Origin: Apis mellifera
Lineage: Eukaryota > Arthropoda > Insecta > Hymenoptera > Apidae
DNA length: 64,000 nt
Direction of reading: 5' to 3'
NCBI RefSeq assembly: GCF_003254395.2
Contig: NC_037648.1
Span: forward strand, 5,587,635-5,651,634
A model generated the notes under the pieces. That model worked only from the letters and a program-made list of their open reading frames with translations, was not told where the DNA came from and did not search any database. Positions 24,140 through 35,926 of this stretch are shown in pieces (within the stretch, counting starts at the first letter, position 1; every line of letters begins with the position of its first letter). Both the position numbers and the translations under genes were made by a program.

Positions 24140-24860
24140 TTGGGATAATATTAAATCTTAAAAGTAAAAACTGTATGTATTTATTATTTTTGACCGTTCT
24201 TTTAGTTTGTAAAGTTTCGTCAAAATTATCAATATCTGATCTTTCGCAATTTTTCTTTGTCAGTCACTTATTTTACTTAGCCATTTTGTTTCGTTTTTGT
24301 TCCATCTTCGTTTCTCGTGAAAAATTAGAATTTCGCTATCATCTCGCGTTTCCTTCGATCCATTTTTTCATCGATCTTTTGATCATTTTTGAATTACGGA
24401 TTCCCGCGACTACTTTCTGTTTCATGCACGTTCGATTCTGGTTTCCGCGTGCGAATTCTCGCATCATTCTACTCTTGTTTTCCACGCAGGTGATAAATCC
24501 GTGTTCTATAAATCAGTCGCCATTTTTGGCCCGGAACTTTTTGACAAGGCAATTGGGAATTGTTTGATACAGGGAACAGGGTTGAAAAATCATGAGGTAC
24601 GTGGTTTCTATCGGTCGTACTCTCTCATTCAATTCATGTCCCGTTCGTTTTTATTTATCGCAACTCACAGAATTTCCAACAGGAATTTGCTTGCATCCCC
24701 GATCATGGATACCGATTTCTCTACTTTCTCATGTGTTCATGTCATTCTTTGTGCATCGCGTCATTTTTCACACGAACCTTAGAATGGATGCTTTTAATAG
24801 AATGAATTTCAGTGTTCCGGTATTCTGTTTTAGTAGTATTGCTATTGATCTTCAGAGATA
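24140..24860. other. GC-richer island, T-rich flanks around a purine-balanced core
   Basis: A 700-bp island. On the plus strand 24175-24488 and 24600-24860 are T/C-rich, while 24490-24596 is balanced and purine-richer. That is the strand asymmetry expected of intron-exon-intron. Two long overlapping plus-strand frames (130 and 93 codons) cross it, mostly as hydrophobic Phe/Leu/Ser/Ile sequence produced by the T-richness. Confidence 0.4.
24490..24596 (+). CDS. Possible internal coding exon, 107 bp
   Basis: A pyrimidine-rich tract ending TTTTCCACGCAG gives a good 3' splice site (AG at 24488-24489), and GAG|GTACGT at 24597 gives a good 5' splice site. Between them the frame GAT-AAA-TCC-GTG is open throughout: 2 leading bases plus 35 codons. 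The peptide is DKSVFYKSVAIFGPELFDKA followed by IGNCLIQGTGLKNHE. Composition is balanced, unlike the T-rich flanks. It includes a GCCATTTTTGGC block (24519-24530). I do not recognise the family, and with no flanking exon in sight the gene is unknown. A chance pair of splice-like sites in a conserved island is the main alternative. Confidence 0.3.
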
Positions 24861-26124
24861 AAAATAATATATTGGAATGTCATTAAGAATTAGATCAATC
24901 TCTTTATAGATTTCAACGGAATATTTTTTAATTATTTTACTGTAATATAGTTCTAGTAAACAATAAAAAAATATACAAAATATAAAAATATTAAATAATA
25001 TATAATGAATCGAATTCAATGAAAAATACCGATATTATAATAAAACTTTTATTATTTGAATTTTGATTATCGATATATTTTATCATTTGAATATTCGAAT
25101 TATTCGAATATGTTTCGTATACAAACAATTTTATGTAAAGTGATTCATATACAATACAATTTATTGTATAAGTCAGTTACGATTTAGTTTATCATTGTAA
25201 TGAGAAATATTATTGAGATAATTATGAAAACTAAGTATAAATTATTTAATATTAATTATGAAAATGAAATATAAAATATATAATTATCTATATTTATTTT
25301 ATAAAATAATGTTAATATAATAAAACTTTTTCTAATAATTATAATACTAATATTATTTATAAATAGATTTATATAATAAATATAATAAATAAAAGAAATA
25401 TAAGAAATATAAGAAATATAAATATTAATATTGATTCATAATATTGAATATTTTGAAATATTAAAAATTTTAGAAATAAGCATCATTATGTCACATCAAC
25501 TGTTGGATAATTCTATTGAAATTTTAATACTTAATACAAAAATGTTATCAACTTTTTCGAAACGAAGTATGTTTTAAAAAAATATTTAATAATATTAAGT
25601 TAATGTTAAGTAATATTAAATTTTAATTTTATTTTCATATTTTATATATATTTCACATTTTTTATATTTTTGATGAATTTAAATAACAATGAGTATAATA
25701 TAATATATTTACAATATAATAAGATATTGTATATAATTAGTTTAGAAATTTATAATTTTTGTTTGTCTATTCTTTTAATATTTAATTATGAATACTTCAT
25801 TGTATATGAAGTACTTAAACTATTACCTAATGTTGGATTATACCTAATTTAGATTAGATTTGGATTATGTTTAGATTATACTTACGTATAAGTTTACTTT
25901 GAGTTAAGTTAATAATTTGAAAATTTTTGTTTGGATTTATGAAATGTTTATTTATTTATTTTTATTTATTTATTTCATAATCATTAAAATCTGACCGTTA
26001 AAGGATATTATTTTTTCCATTATTTATATTTTATTTGAAAATGATTAAAAATAATTGTATTTATAATGAAATGATGAATATATATTAATACATATCAATA
26101 TCAATATTTTGATCGAGAATTGTA

Positions 26125-26130
26125 AATATA

Positions 26131-26161
<31 letters not shown>

Positions 26162-26162
26162 G

Positions 26163-26216
<54 letters not shown>
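26125..26216. repeat. Compound (TACA)n/(TA)n microsatellite
   Basis: TACATACATATATACATA units followed by TGTATATACA and an uninterrupted (TA)n run from 26170 to 26216. Confidence 0.95.
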
Positions 26217-26222
<6 letters not shown>

Positions 26223-26470
26223 ATTCATATATTTCTGGAATACTTTTATACTTTTTTCGATTTTAAAAATCGAAATAAATACAAAAGTGGAATACGAAAA
26301 TATCGGTTGAGACTTATTAATTAAGTTATAAACAATTTAAATTAAATAAATCAGAACAATAATAATATAATGCCATATAATGCAATATAATGGAAACACC
26401 AATCTCACTATTTTCTCATTTTTTTTTTACCAACTCAAATTTGAATTATATATAACTTAAGTCTTAATCA

Positions 26471-26530
26471 ACAACTTTTATATATTAATTTTTGTTTATA
26501 GAATCAATTTTTCAATGTCAATATCATACT
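26471..26530 (+). repeat. Dispersed repeat family B, probable fragment (B4)
   Basis: The run ACTTTTATATATTAATTTTT, then TTATAGAATCAATTTTTCAA, parallels the core of the 43.1-kb and 45.7-kb copies (ACTTTTATGTTTGACTTCTAG, AATCAACTTTCGAAAA). It is the weakest member of the family. Confidence 0.4.
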
Positions 26531-27172
26531 TATTGACATAACTTTTGTTATTATAGTTATTTATTTTTGTAGAAATCATTTACAATTGAATTTTGAATAA
26601 AAACAAGTTTATTTTTCAAATATAAATATTTTTAATTTTGTTTTTATTAAAAATTTTCTTTTAATAATTTGTTATATATCTATTGTTACATATCTTCAAT
26701 TTAATTTTTTTAATACATAAAAAAAAGTTTGTGTAATTTTATTGAAATATATAGTATTTGACAAAATATGTGGATAAAAAGTGATATTTATTCGAATGTT
26801 GGGAATAAATTACTGTTTTATTCAAAGTTAAATCGGTAAAAATAATGTTTTGAATATTTAAAATATGAAAAAGTATTTTAAAATAGCTAATCTAGTATTA
26901 AATAAAATTAAATAAAATTATTTAATCAAAAATCTAATTTAAATTTATTTATGAATTTTTTTTCTATGTTTTCATTTTATTTAATTTCATTTCTTTTTCA
27001 TTTAATCTTTCTCAGTTATGAATATTCTGATATGCATATAATATTGTATTTCTTTCATCGGAAAGACTGAGCTCAAAAATAAATAGAGAGTGAAAAATAA
27101 CATTATAAATAATTTAAAATTTATTATAGCTACTATTACAAATTTTGAATATATATTGCAAAATTATAATTG

Positions 27173-27175
<3 letters not shown>

Positions 27176-27208
<33 letters not shown>
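27176..27208. repeat. (AT)n microsatellite
   Basis: An alternating AT run of about 32 bp between TTGAA and TCATATTC. Confidence 0.95.
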
Positions 27209-27211
<3 letters not shown>

Positions 27212-28329
27212 TATTCTATAGATATAAACATACAATTAATATAAATAGTGATAAATTTTTCGATAAAAATTTAAAATAATTTTCCTATGATTTAAAATTA
27301 TGATATAATTTCTTGTTCAAATCAGTGCTTCTTTTTTCTTTTAATGTTTAATTTAATCTTTTTATATGTAATAATCGTTATAATGATCGTTACTTAAGGT
27401 TCTTAAATGTTATTATTACTGAAAATTTGTAATTTAAATTTTAAATCATAATTCCAAGTAATATTATAATTATCTCTGGTTAATGTAATTTCATCACAGT
27501 TGTGCAATATTTTCGATATTTTTATAAAATAAAATTAAAATCACAGAGATCAAAAAGAAAAATCATATAATAAAGAAAAAAATTATAAAAATAATAAGAA
27601 TAGGAATCTAATGAAAAAAAAGAAGTAAAAAATATTATTGGTTTGTCTTGATTTATATAATTTCAGAAAGTTAAATGAAAAATGGATCCAATGCATAGAT
27701 ATAATGATTGGATTCATGAAAAATGCATTAAATAAAATGATTTATACGTTTATCATAATTATAAAATTGAATAATCTATAATTAAATAAAATTATTATAA
27801 TTATTTAATTAATATGATTTATGTTTTTTAATTTTCTTATATATATTCTTTAAATTTTTATTTTTTACTATAATTTAATCTAATAAATATTTTAATTTAA
27901 AAAAGATATTGTGTATCAACTTTATATAATTATATAATTATCAACTTAACACTTTTTCCAATTTCCATTTTTGTTAATAATTTAAACATTACTTATTAAA
28001 ACTAACGATTGAATAATAGCAAATAATTATGTAAAGTTTTAATATAAAATATTTATTGAAAATATTAGTTTTTATGTAATAGTAATTTAAAGCCAAATAT
28101 TTTTGACTTTGATTTTTGCTATGTAACATATATATGAAATAAAAAAAAAAGTAAATTGTGGAAGAATAATAACATAGATAAACTTATTCTTTGAATATTT
28201 TATTTTATTATATTTTATAATTTTAATAAAATAAAAAAATTTTATTTCACTTTATTTACTATAATATTATGATTATATATAATATTTCAAACTCAATATA
28301 TTTTTCGCATGAAATTAAAAGATCTATTA

Positions 28330-28660
28330 AATCGATCTTTTCTGACATTTTTCCAGATGTTGTTTCGGCGAAACATATATTTTATTTCATTCTTACGATA
28401 ATATTCAAATTTTCCCATCGCTTGAATAGATCGTAACAAGCGCGACGCGATTTTATTTCTCGCAATTCGTGGAATTTTGTCGGAATTCGGTCTTCAATCA
28501 TCACATCCCCCGATTTCTGCGGTGCTATATTCGGAAGAACGAAATTTTCAGCTGTTCTTTGTTTTAAACTCAAAAGATGCAAACAGATAACGACGCTATT
28601 TTTAGAAGTCAAAGTAAATTATCGGACCCTCAGGCGCCATCGATTTTTCCGGTCTGACAG
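28330..28660. other. GC-richer island
   Basis: A 330-bp island with CGCGACGCG (28441-28449) and CAGGCGCCATCG (28631-28642). It carries the minus-strand frame described at 28382. GCGCCAT includes the YY1/Pho core. Confidence 0.4.
28382..28612 (-). CDS. 76-codon minus-strand frame, possible exon
   Basis: The frame is bounded by a TAA just upstream and ends at 28382. It begins with TTG rather than ATG, so if real it is more likely part of an exon. The translation is mixed and hydrophilic and looks protein-like: RTAENFVLPNIAPQKSGDVM, then IEDRIPTKFHELREIKSRRA, then CYDLFKRWENLNI. ATC|GTAAGA near its 3' end is a fair splice donor, and AAAGAACAG|CTG near residue 20 could be an acceptor, though its pyrimidine tract is weak. 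No family recognised. Confidence 0.2.
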   Translation of the reverse strand: MTSKNSVVICLHLLSLKQRTAENFVLPNIAPQKSGDVMIEDRIPTKFHELREIKSRRACYDLFKRWENLNIIVRMK

Positions 28661-30860
28661 AAAGAAAAATCACAAATGTATAAATCTATTAATCATTAAA
28701 TATATTATATATAGATTAATATATGATTTGGAAACCGCTGACAAAGAAAAAATTTTTAATTCTTTAAATTTTTATTTCTTTGAATATTAAATTTTATTTA
28801 ATTTTTTATTTCTGATCTGAACAATGGCAATGTTAAATTGCATGATATATTTAAATATTATAATATTTTTAGCAATCTTAAGTAAAATAGAAGATAGATT
28901 TAAAATTATTTTTTCAATAAAATAAATTGATTCATATTTTATATCGATTTTATATCGAATCGATTTTGAAATTTTTAATATATCAAAATTTTCTTTTTTC
29001 TTATATTTATTTTATTTATTAGAAAAAAAAATATTATTTTTTTGTGTCTCATATATATTTTTATTAATTTTCTTCTAACATTTCAAGGATAATTTTATGA
29101 AAAAATAATTATGTAATATAAATAAATATAAATGTTAGAAATAAAAGTATGAACATGATTAAAAATTCAATATTAAAATATTTACGCAAATAAAACAATT
29201 TAAAGTTTAAAAACAAAATAAAATTTATTAATAGTAGATACTAATTATAAAAATTAAGAAATTTCTAGAAAATAAAAATTCTAGAAACTAGATTTATTTT
29301 ATAAATTTGCTTCTTCATAAAGTTCACATTTTGTTTCTTGTTGAATATTCATCAAACTTTTTTACTTATTTCTGTTTATCGCAATAAATGTAGTTTTAAA
29401 AAATAAAACCCAAATATTTTTCAGATCATATCTCAGTATGAACAATATTTATATAAATTTTTCTATGTTGGAATTTTTTTAGAAAGATTTTTAAATATGC
29501 AATAATAAAAACCGATAAAAGATTTTTTCATTATTATATTGAAATTGTATTATATCGTAAGAAATTATGCATAATATGAATTTTTTTATTTATTATATGT
29601 CATACATTTAATTAATAATATGTAAAATTAATTATTGATGAATTCATATTGTATATTATAAAATTTTAACAAAATATATACTTAATAAAATATACTTAAA
29701 ATATATATTAGAATAACTGATAAAATAAAATATTTTCTAAAATAAAAAAAATTTTTAAATTATATGCATTAAAAATAAACAAATATATAACTCTTAATTT
29801 TTTATTATTGATTAAAATTATATATATATTATATATATATATATATAAATATATATATCTACATCTATTTTAATTGTTGTTTTAATTTGTTGTTATTTAA
29901 TTTATTAATAAAATTAATTAGAATAGCAAAATCATTATTTATTTAATAATATATAATTAATAATATATATTTAATAATATTATCTAATAATATATGTAAT
30001 TATATATATATATAATTATATATAATTATATTATTATCTAATAATATATGTAATAACTGCGTTTTCAACAATATTTTTATTTAATTAATATTATTAGTTA
30101 ATATATTAATATCATTAATATATAATAATATATACTCTTCTAATAAAAACTTAATCTATTATTTAAACATAAATATATAATTATATATAATTTTCGTACT
30201 ATATAATTTTATATATTTTTCGTAATTTCTTTTATATTAGTATCTTCTTAACTGTGTATTTTATATCAATATTCTTATATTTAAAAATTATTTAGATTTT
30301 TACAATTTTTAAAATGAAAATTTTAATTTACTTGACATGATAATATAAATTTTGTTCTTGTTTATCATTTCTTTAAAAAAAATAAAAAATAAATATTATT
30401 AACATAAAAATATAAATATTATAATGTCACTAAATATAAAAACATTTATAATATTAATAAAAGTTATATTTGATATCGATAAAAATATAATCATATATCA
30501 TATAATAAATATCATATAATTAATAACAAATTATCATGTTGAATAAAACAACTTCTTTATGAATTAATTTTTCATAAATACAAATTATTCACAAATATGA
30601 ATAATTTTAAATATTTGTATGGTTAAATTAAATTTAAATTTTTAATAATTTTTTCATATAAATTGTGGGATACAGCTATATATAATTAACTTAATTTATT
30701 AAAATAATTCAAAAATTTATTTTATTAACTATTATATGTATCAATGTAATTGTATTTTATTTTTATTTCTTATCTTTTTTAAAATTGAAACATACAATCC
30801 AATTTCAAGTTATAATATATATGTAGAAAACTCGGTTAAAAAAAAAGAAAAATATTAATA
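28661..30860. other. AT-rich desert, no gene seen
   Basis: Very AT-rich, with TA/TTA-rich patches at 29819-29862 and 29948-30135 (many ATATATAATTATAT-like words). No exon-like or RNA-like signal. Confidence 0.8.
29819..29862. repeat. Interrupted (TA)n microsatellite
   Basis: (TA)n with TT and AA interruptions: TATATATATATTATATATAT, then ATATATAAATATATATATC. Confidence 0.85.
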
Positions 30861-30869
30861 ACTAAATGA

Positions 30870-31130
30870 ATATTTCGACAATAGTCTGTAATTCTGTAGA
30901 AAACGAAAAAAGAAAATTACGTCTAGAAAAGAGCAGGGAAAAGAGAAGGGAAAAAAAAAACAAGAAAGAAAAGCCAAAAAAGAAGAAGATTAGGTAGGTA
31001 TACGATTTGGGTTAGCGCCAGCGTCGTTGGCAGCGACGCCGTGCGATGTTGAGGGTCTGTCACTTGGCGCCGCAATTGCTATGCTATGTCTATAAAGGAC
31101 AATTCACATCTGCCTCTTGAATTTCCTATT
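30870..31130. other. CpG-rich island with TATA-like box and small hairpin
   Basis: A purine-rich left half (30900-31000, GAGCAGGGAAAAGAGAAGGG) leads into a very GC-rich core at 31010-31080. GCGTCG (31021-31026) and CGACGC (31034-31039) form a 6-bp stem with a 7-nt loop. GCGCCA near 31015 and TGGCGC near 31075 form an outer 6-bp pair. TATAAAGG at 31091-31098 is a TATA-like box. A 24-codon ORF (ATG 31046, TGA 31118; MLRVCHLAPQLLCYVYKGQF...) spans the core. TTAG|GTAGGT near 30990 matches a splice donor. Promoter/first exon or a conserved element are both open. Confidence 0.4.
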
Positions 31131-32940
31131 TTCATTTCGAATTCTTTATTATTGATTATATATAAATTTTTTAATTATATATATGTCAAACAAGAAATTT
31201 TTTTTTCCATGTAGATTTATAGGATAAATTTTTTTTTGTTTTTTTTTTTTCATTTGGATTTATGGATTTTCTTTCTATCTAGACTTATAGATTATTTTTC
31301 TACTTAGTTTATAGTTTTAGAAAGAAAAAACATTAAAATAAAATATAAATACGAAATATTCAAATAGTTTAATATTCTCTGCCAATCAGTTTTTTACTAC
31401 ATAATAATAATAATTTTTCAAATAAAATTTTGTTTTTGCATTATTTATAATTCCATCAATTGTACATCTTATTTATATATTTTAAATATTTAATACTATT
31501 ACAATGCTATTAATATAAAAAGATTATATATAGAAGATAGAAGAAAATAGAATTTAATAAATTTGTAAAAAAATTTTTTAAATATTGATTTTTTAATATT
31601 TTATATGTAATTTTACGCATTTTTTTTAAGAATTAAAAATATTCAAATTTTCTCTAAAATTGTAATTTTTGTGTTATGCCATTATTATAATGAGTAATAA
31701 AAAAAATATCATATGTTACTAAAATTATAATAATATAGGGAAAATAGTTATACATGTATAATTATAATTGCATGTAACAATATTATTAATTACTAATTTA
31801 TTTACATATTTAATTATTAATTATCAAAATCAATTAAATTCAGTTTACATAAATATGTGATTAAATTAGCGCTGAATGATGACGAATTAGTTCCTCGATG
31901 TAATGACAAAAATATAGTGATTAAAAAAGAAAATAATTATAAAACATGAAAGAAAAATATTTCCATATTTTAAATAAATTTATATATTTCGTTTTCTTTT
32001 TAAATACTATAATTATTTAATTTCATTAATATTAATTAATATTTAATATTACTACAATTATTTAGTGTCATTAGTTTTCACAATATTTTCTTTAAAAATA
32101 CTTTCTACAAAAAATGAGAATTTTCCAATATCTATTAATTAACAAATTTAATTTTATTACAATTACAAGTTTTTTTATTTTATTAATTTCAATGAAAAAT
32201 GATTATCTAAATATAATTACTTAGATCTTGAAATTATAAAAATTTATATTTTAACTTTGAAAATATTTGAATTATCTTAATATTATATGTATATGTATAT
32301 ATACATGGATTAAACTAAATTCAATTATATTTTAATACATATATATTATGAATATATGAATTAGAATAGGTTTTAATATATTTATAGTTATTATTTCTTT
32401 TGAGTAAAATATATAATATAATTGAATCTATTTTATTAATTGGAAAATTGAGTTTTTTACAATTCAATGGATTCAATGTTGTAATTTATATTTATATAAT
32501 TTGTAATATATTTGCATAAAAACTCTAATAAAGTATATTTCAGTATAATTTCTTTAAATTTGAATATTTCTTTAAATATTTATTTAAATATTTTCTTTAA
32601 ATATTTAAGTATAAATTCTTTTTTTATAATTTTTGAGATATGATTATAGATATAAATATAGATAAATATTCATGTATTTTCATAATTTTTTACACAAAAC
32701 GATATAAAATATTTGATAATAAATTTATGTTCTACCATATTGCTTCAATATTTTATTTAAAATCTATTTCATAATTGAATATGAAAAATATTTTATTCAT
32801 ATGACAAAAGTTAAAAGATCTATTTATGAATATTCAGAATATTAAGAAAAAATATTATTAAAAAATATTAAAAATAAGTGAAAAGGGGTATTAAAAATAA
32901 TTTAAATTGTATGACTCGAAAAAGAATTTTAAAAGAAAAA
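31131..32940. other. AT-rich desert, no gene seen
   Basis: Poly-T runs near 31200-31250, A/T words throughout, no frame of interest and no clear tandem structure. Confidence 0.8.
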
Positions 32941-33152
32941 GAGAAAATGTGTCAAATTTGAAAGAACAAAATATTACACGCGTCATTTGTTCAGTAATGT
33001 TTAATGTTCAATTAAATGCAACAAAGATCAAAAATCCCGAATATTCAACGAAGGTGAATTTGTCTTAATGGTCGTTTCTATCTTCCTCTTTTCCCAACTG
33101 TATCCTTTTTTTCTATCCTCCTCTTTTCTCTCGGTCCACGAAATTACATTGC

Positions 33153-33170
33153 TATAAATAGTCCGCGGAC
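33153..33170 (+). promoter_or_regulatory. Candidate TATA core promoter with abutting palindrome
   Basis: GCTATAAATAG matches the TATA-box consensus (TATAAATA at 33153-33160). It is directly followed by the perfect 10-bp palindrome GTCCGCGGAC (33161-33170), within a GC-rich context. That makes it more notable than the many TATA words in the AT deserts. A start site about 30 bp downstream would fall near 33183-33187, just before the ATGs at 33191 and 33201. No strong initiator word is seen. Confidence 0.35.
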
Positions 33171-33200
33171 CGTCTGACTACGTGTCTACAATGTCGTGAA

Positions 33201-33293
33201 ATGTACGACGCCCAAGTTCCTTGTCTGCAAAGACGTCTCGACGCCTGTAACGATACTGATCGAGATAATTCAAGGGGGCAAGTCGAGCCATGA
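33201..33293 (+). CDS. Small ORF, 30 aa, downstream of TATA motif
   Basis: An ATG 48 bp after the TATA motif opens 30 codons to TGA. The peptide begins MYDAQVPCLQRRLDACNDTD and ends RDNSRGQVEP. It is preceded by a two-codon mini-ORF (ATG-TCG-TGA at 33191-33199). The peptide is hydrophilic with two Cys and has no signal peptide or known motif. A longer frame in another phase (33178-33390, ...VCKDVSTPVTILIEIIQGGK...) overlaps it, but its first in-frame ATG lies far inside. Neither is recognised. Confidence 0.2.
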   Translation: MYDAQVPCLQRRLDACNDTDRDNSRGQVEP

Positions 33294-34154
33294 TACCGTC
33301 ATTAAAATTAGCAAAAGGACATTCTTCATAATGATGAATTCATTAGAACGGATATTGCAATGTTCTTTTTTTCCTTTCTTCCATAGGTAATGCGATGGAA
33401 TGCCGTTTCCGTTTGACGCGATATCAAAGACCGTGGTTACCAATCTTAGCTTGGATTTATATCTTACATTCTGATATATCTCTTTTTCTCTTTTTTTCTT
33501 CTTTTTCTTTCTTGTTTTCTTTTTTTGTCTCTGAAAGATTGACGAGGAGCGAGTACGTTTATTATATTGCTCGAGCGACAAAACAACATATTTATCGGTT
33601 CTTTTTCTTTGAGGAGCACGTGTTATGCAGGATTTATAGGATACTCTAAGGCTTAACGTTTGATTGGAATTCATTCGCACAGAGAATAAGAGTATCTCGT
33701 GAAATATGGTTAATATAATTTTAAGACGTAAACAAATCTTTCATTTTTTTTTAACTTTTTGTTTGTGGTTAAAAATTTTTTTTTCAATAAATTACATGTA
33801 TTAAAATTGTGATTCGTTATGATAATGATTTTTTTTTTATATAGTTGATCGATTTTATAAAAAAAGTGAAGTAACATAAAATACATTAAAATTTTTTAAT
33901 TTTTATTTATTAATCATCCATTTGAATTTTGTTTTTTTTATATTAATTTAATTATTAAATATTTTTTTTTATATAATATAATAAAAAGTATGTAAATAAT
34001 AATGTAATATATTTTCTTTAATATAATATTAAAAAGTTAAAGTGTTTTTAAAAAATAATAATTATATATGTAATTTATATATGTATTATAATTAATTTTT
34101 AATTCTGTTTTAAAATATGAAAGCAAGATATTACAAATAATTCAAAATACATCA

Positions 34155-34213
34155 AAACTATAATTATAAGTTTTGAATATATATATTATGTATATATATT
34201 CAAATTATAGTTT
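34155..34213. repeat. Inverted repeat / long hairpin, 23 bp paired
   Basis: Outer arms AAACTATAA (34155-34163) and TTATAGTTT (34205-34213) pair over 9 bp. Inner arms TTTGAATATATATA (34172-34185) and TATATATATTCAAA (34191-34204) pair over 14 bp. There is a 5-nt loop and one 8-nt bulge on the left side. It is perfect apart from the bulge. It is AT-rich, so chance is not excluded, but the non-TA parts (TTTGAA/TTCAAA, AAACTATAA) support a real inverted repeat. Confidence 0.6.
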
Positions 34214-35850
34214 CTGAATTATCATATTTCAAAATCGAAGTATTACTCTCGACACCAATTTATCTTATATAAATATATATAAATTTTTAATTCTTTAAAT
34301 TTATTATATTTATTTTTATTCAATTTTTTTTATATTTTTATTTATAGATAATATATGATATTTCAGATTTTTTATTTAAATTTTATCATTTCATATTTTT
34401 TATATATATTCATCATATAAATATAAAAAAGAATATTTTAATTTTAAAAATAAGATAATTCAGAAATTAAATTTACAAAAAAAATTATATAAATTATTCA
34501 TTATTTTAAAATACTGAAAATTAATAAGAAATTTATTAATAATAAATAAAAATTTAAGAAAAAAAATATTAAAATTGTGTTGAGTCCATCAATTTGAACA
34601 TAATTGTAACATAATTTGAATTTTAAAAAATTAAAATATTTACTAATATTTACTATTTTAATTTTAATTTTCTATTATTTTAATAAAATACTATAAATAA
34701 AATAAATAATTAAAATAGTATAGATTTATAATAAATGAAAAAAAATGAAATATTTCAAATAAAAGAATTAAATATAATTGAAAATCATAAAATTTTTATT
34801 ATTAAGAATTATTTTATATTGTATATTTCATTATTATATATTATAATTAAGAAAAATTATATATACAATTCTTATATTTCCTTCTAATTATCATTATAAT
34901 TCTTATCATATATACAATTCTATTCATATATACAATTCTAATACTATTATTTTTTTTTAATTTGATAATAGACAAACAATATTCTAATATTCATTAATAA
35001 TTGTAATGTTATTTTTAACCCCGCGGAAAATTGATTATTATGTTTATTCATGCTTTTTAATTTTAATCATTATTTTCATTCATGAAATGTATAAGATGAT
35101 AAATGAACTTAAATAAGTAGGCAATATTTAAAAAAAATAAATTGAAAATGAAAAAAAGAAAAGGTACTTACATATAATATATTTATCTATATTATAATTT
35201 TAAAATATTGAAAATATTAAAGAATGATTTCCTTCTCTGCATATATTTATTAAATATTTAAAATATTTATTTATCTAAAATGTATATTTTAATTATAATT
35301 TTCTATTATATATTCGAAATTTACGATTATGACTATGAAATTTTTTTTTATATTATTTAATATTTTATTTTTGATTTCATTTTTTTTTTTTACTCTAAAA
35401 TTGTAAATAATAATCACAGATTATTTAAATCAAATAATTATTATAAGCAATCGTTTCATAATTTATAGTCAATAATCAATAAATTATAATCATTATAATT
35501 AGTAATAAGAAAAAAGAAAATAAATTATGATAAAAAATATGTATGTATTCTTATGTGAATATTGTATAAAACAAAAAAGAAATATATATATATAGAAATA
35601 CAATATATGGCATCATTATACAAAAATTATCAAAAATTAAAAATATTAAATTTTTTAAAACATTGATTCATTATATAGGATTTCATACATTGAATAAAGT
35701 TATACTAATGTCAATTCAATTGCATTTTATTTTATGACATTTTTTTAAATGTTTATAAATGTTAATTAAAAATGTTTCACGCAATAAAATAATGATTAGA
35801 AATTTTTTTGTGACATATTTCTTGCGGAATTATGATAATATTAAATATAT

Positions 35851-35926
35851 TAATATTAATATTATGATAATATTAAGTACTAAAGTTAAGTATAGTAATA
35901 TTAATATTATGATAATATTGAGTACT
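35851..35926. repeat. Direct repeat, 31-bp units, period 45
   Basis: The unit beginning TAATATTAATATTATGATAA and ending RAGTACT occurs at 35851-35881 and 35896-35926, with one A/G difference. The separating sequence is 14 bp. Confidence 0.85.

Larger units (their letters stand above)
24871..28330. other. AT-rich desert, no gene seen
   Basis: Contains the microsatellites at 26125 and 27176 and dispersed repeat copy B4 (26471-26530). The frames at 25670-25852 and 26109-26324 are A/T-codon or (TA)n artefacts. Confidence 0.8.
32940..33720. other. GC-richer island with candidate TATA promoter
   Basis: A 780-bp island. A pyrimidine-rich stretch (33080-33130) precedes a canonical TATA motif and a GC palindrome, then the small ORF at 33201. 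A second CT-rich tract (33480-33530) lies downstream. CCATAGGTAATGCG near 33382 resembles an exon border (CTTTCTTCCATAG as acceptor). Open frames exist on both strands (33196-33390 plus, 33270-33680 minus). Confidence 0.45.

Noticed and set aside
24175..24567. 130-codon plus-strand ORF starting MYLLFLTVLLVCKVSS, signal-peptide-like
   Set aside because: The hydrophobic Phe/Leu/Ile/Ser content is what any T-rich strand gives. It overlaps the better exon candidate in another frame, and no domain is visible.
33270..33680. 136-codon minus-strand frame with a long Lys/Arg run
   Set aside because: The KKKTRKKKKKKREKE run is the translation of a CT-rich microsatellite, the C-terminus is hydrophobic noise, and no family is recognised.
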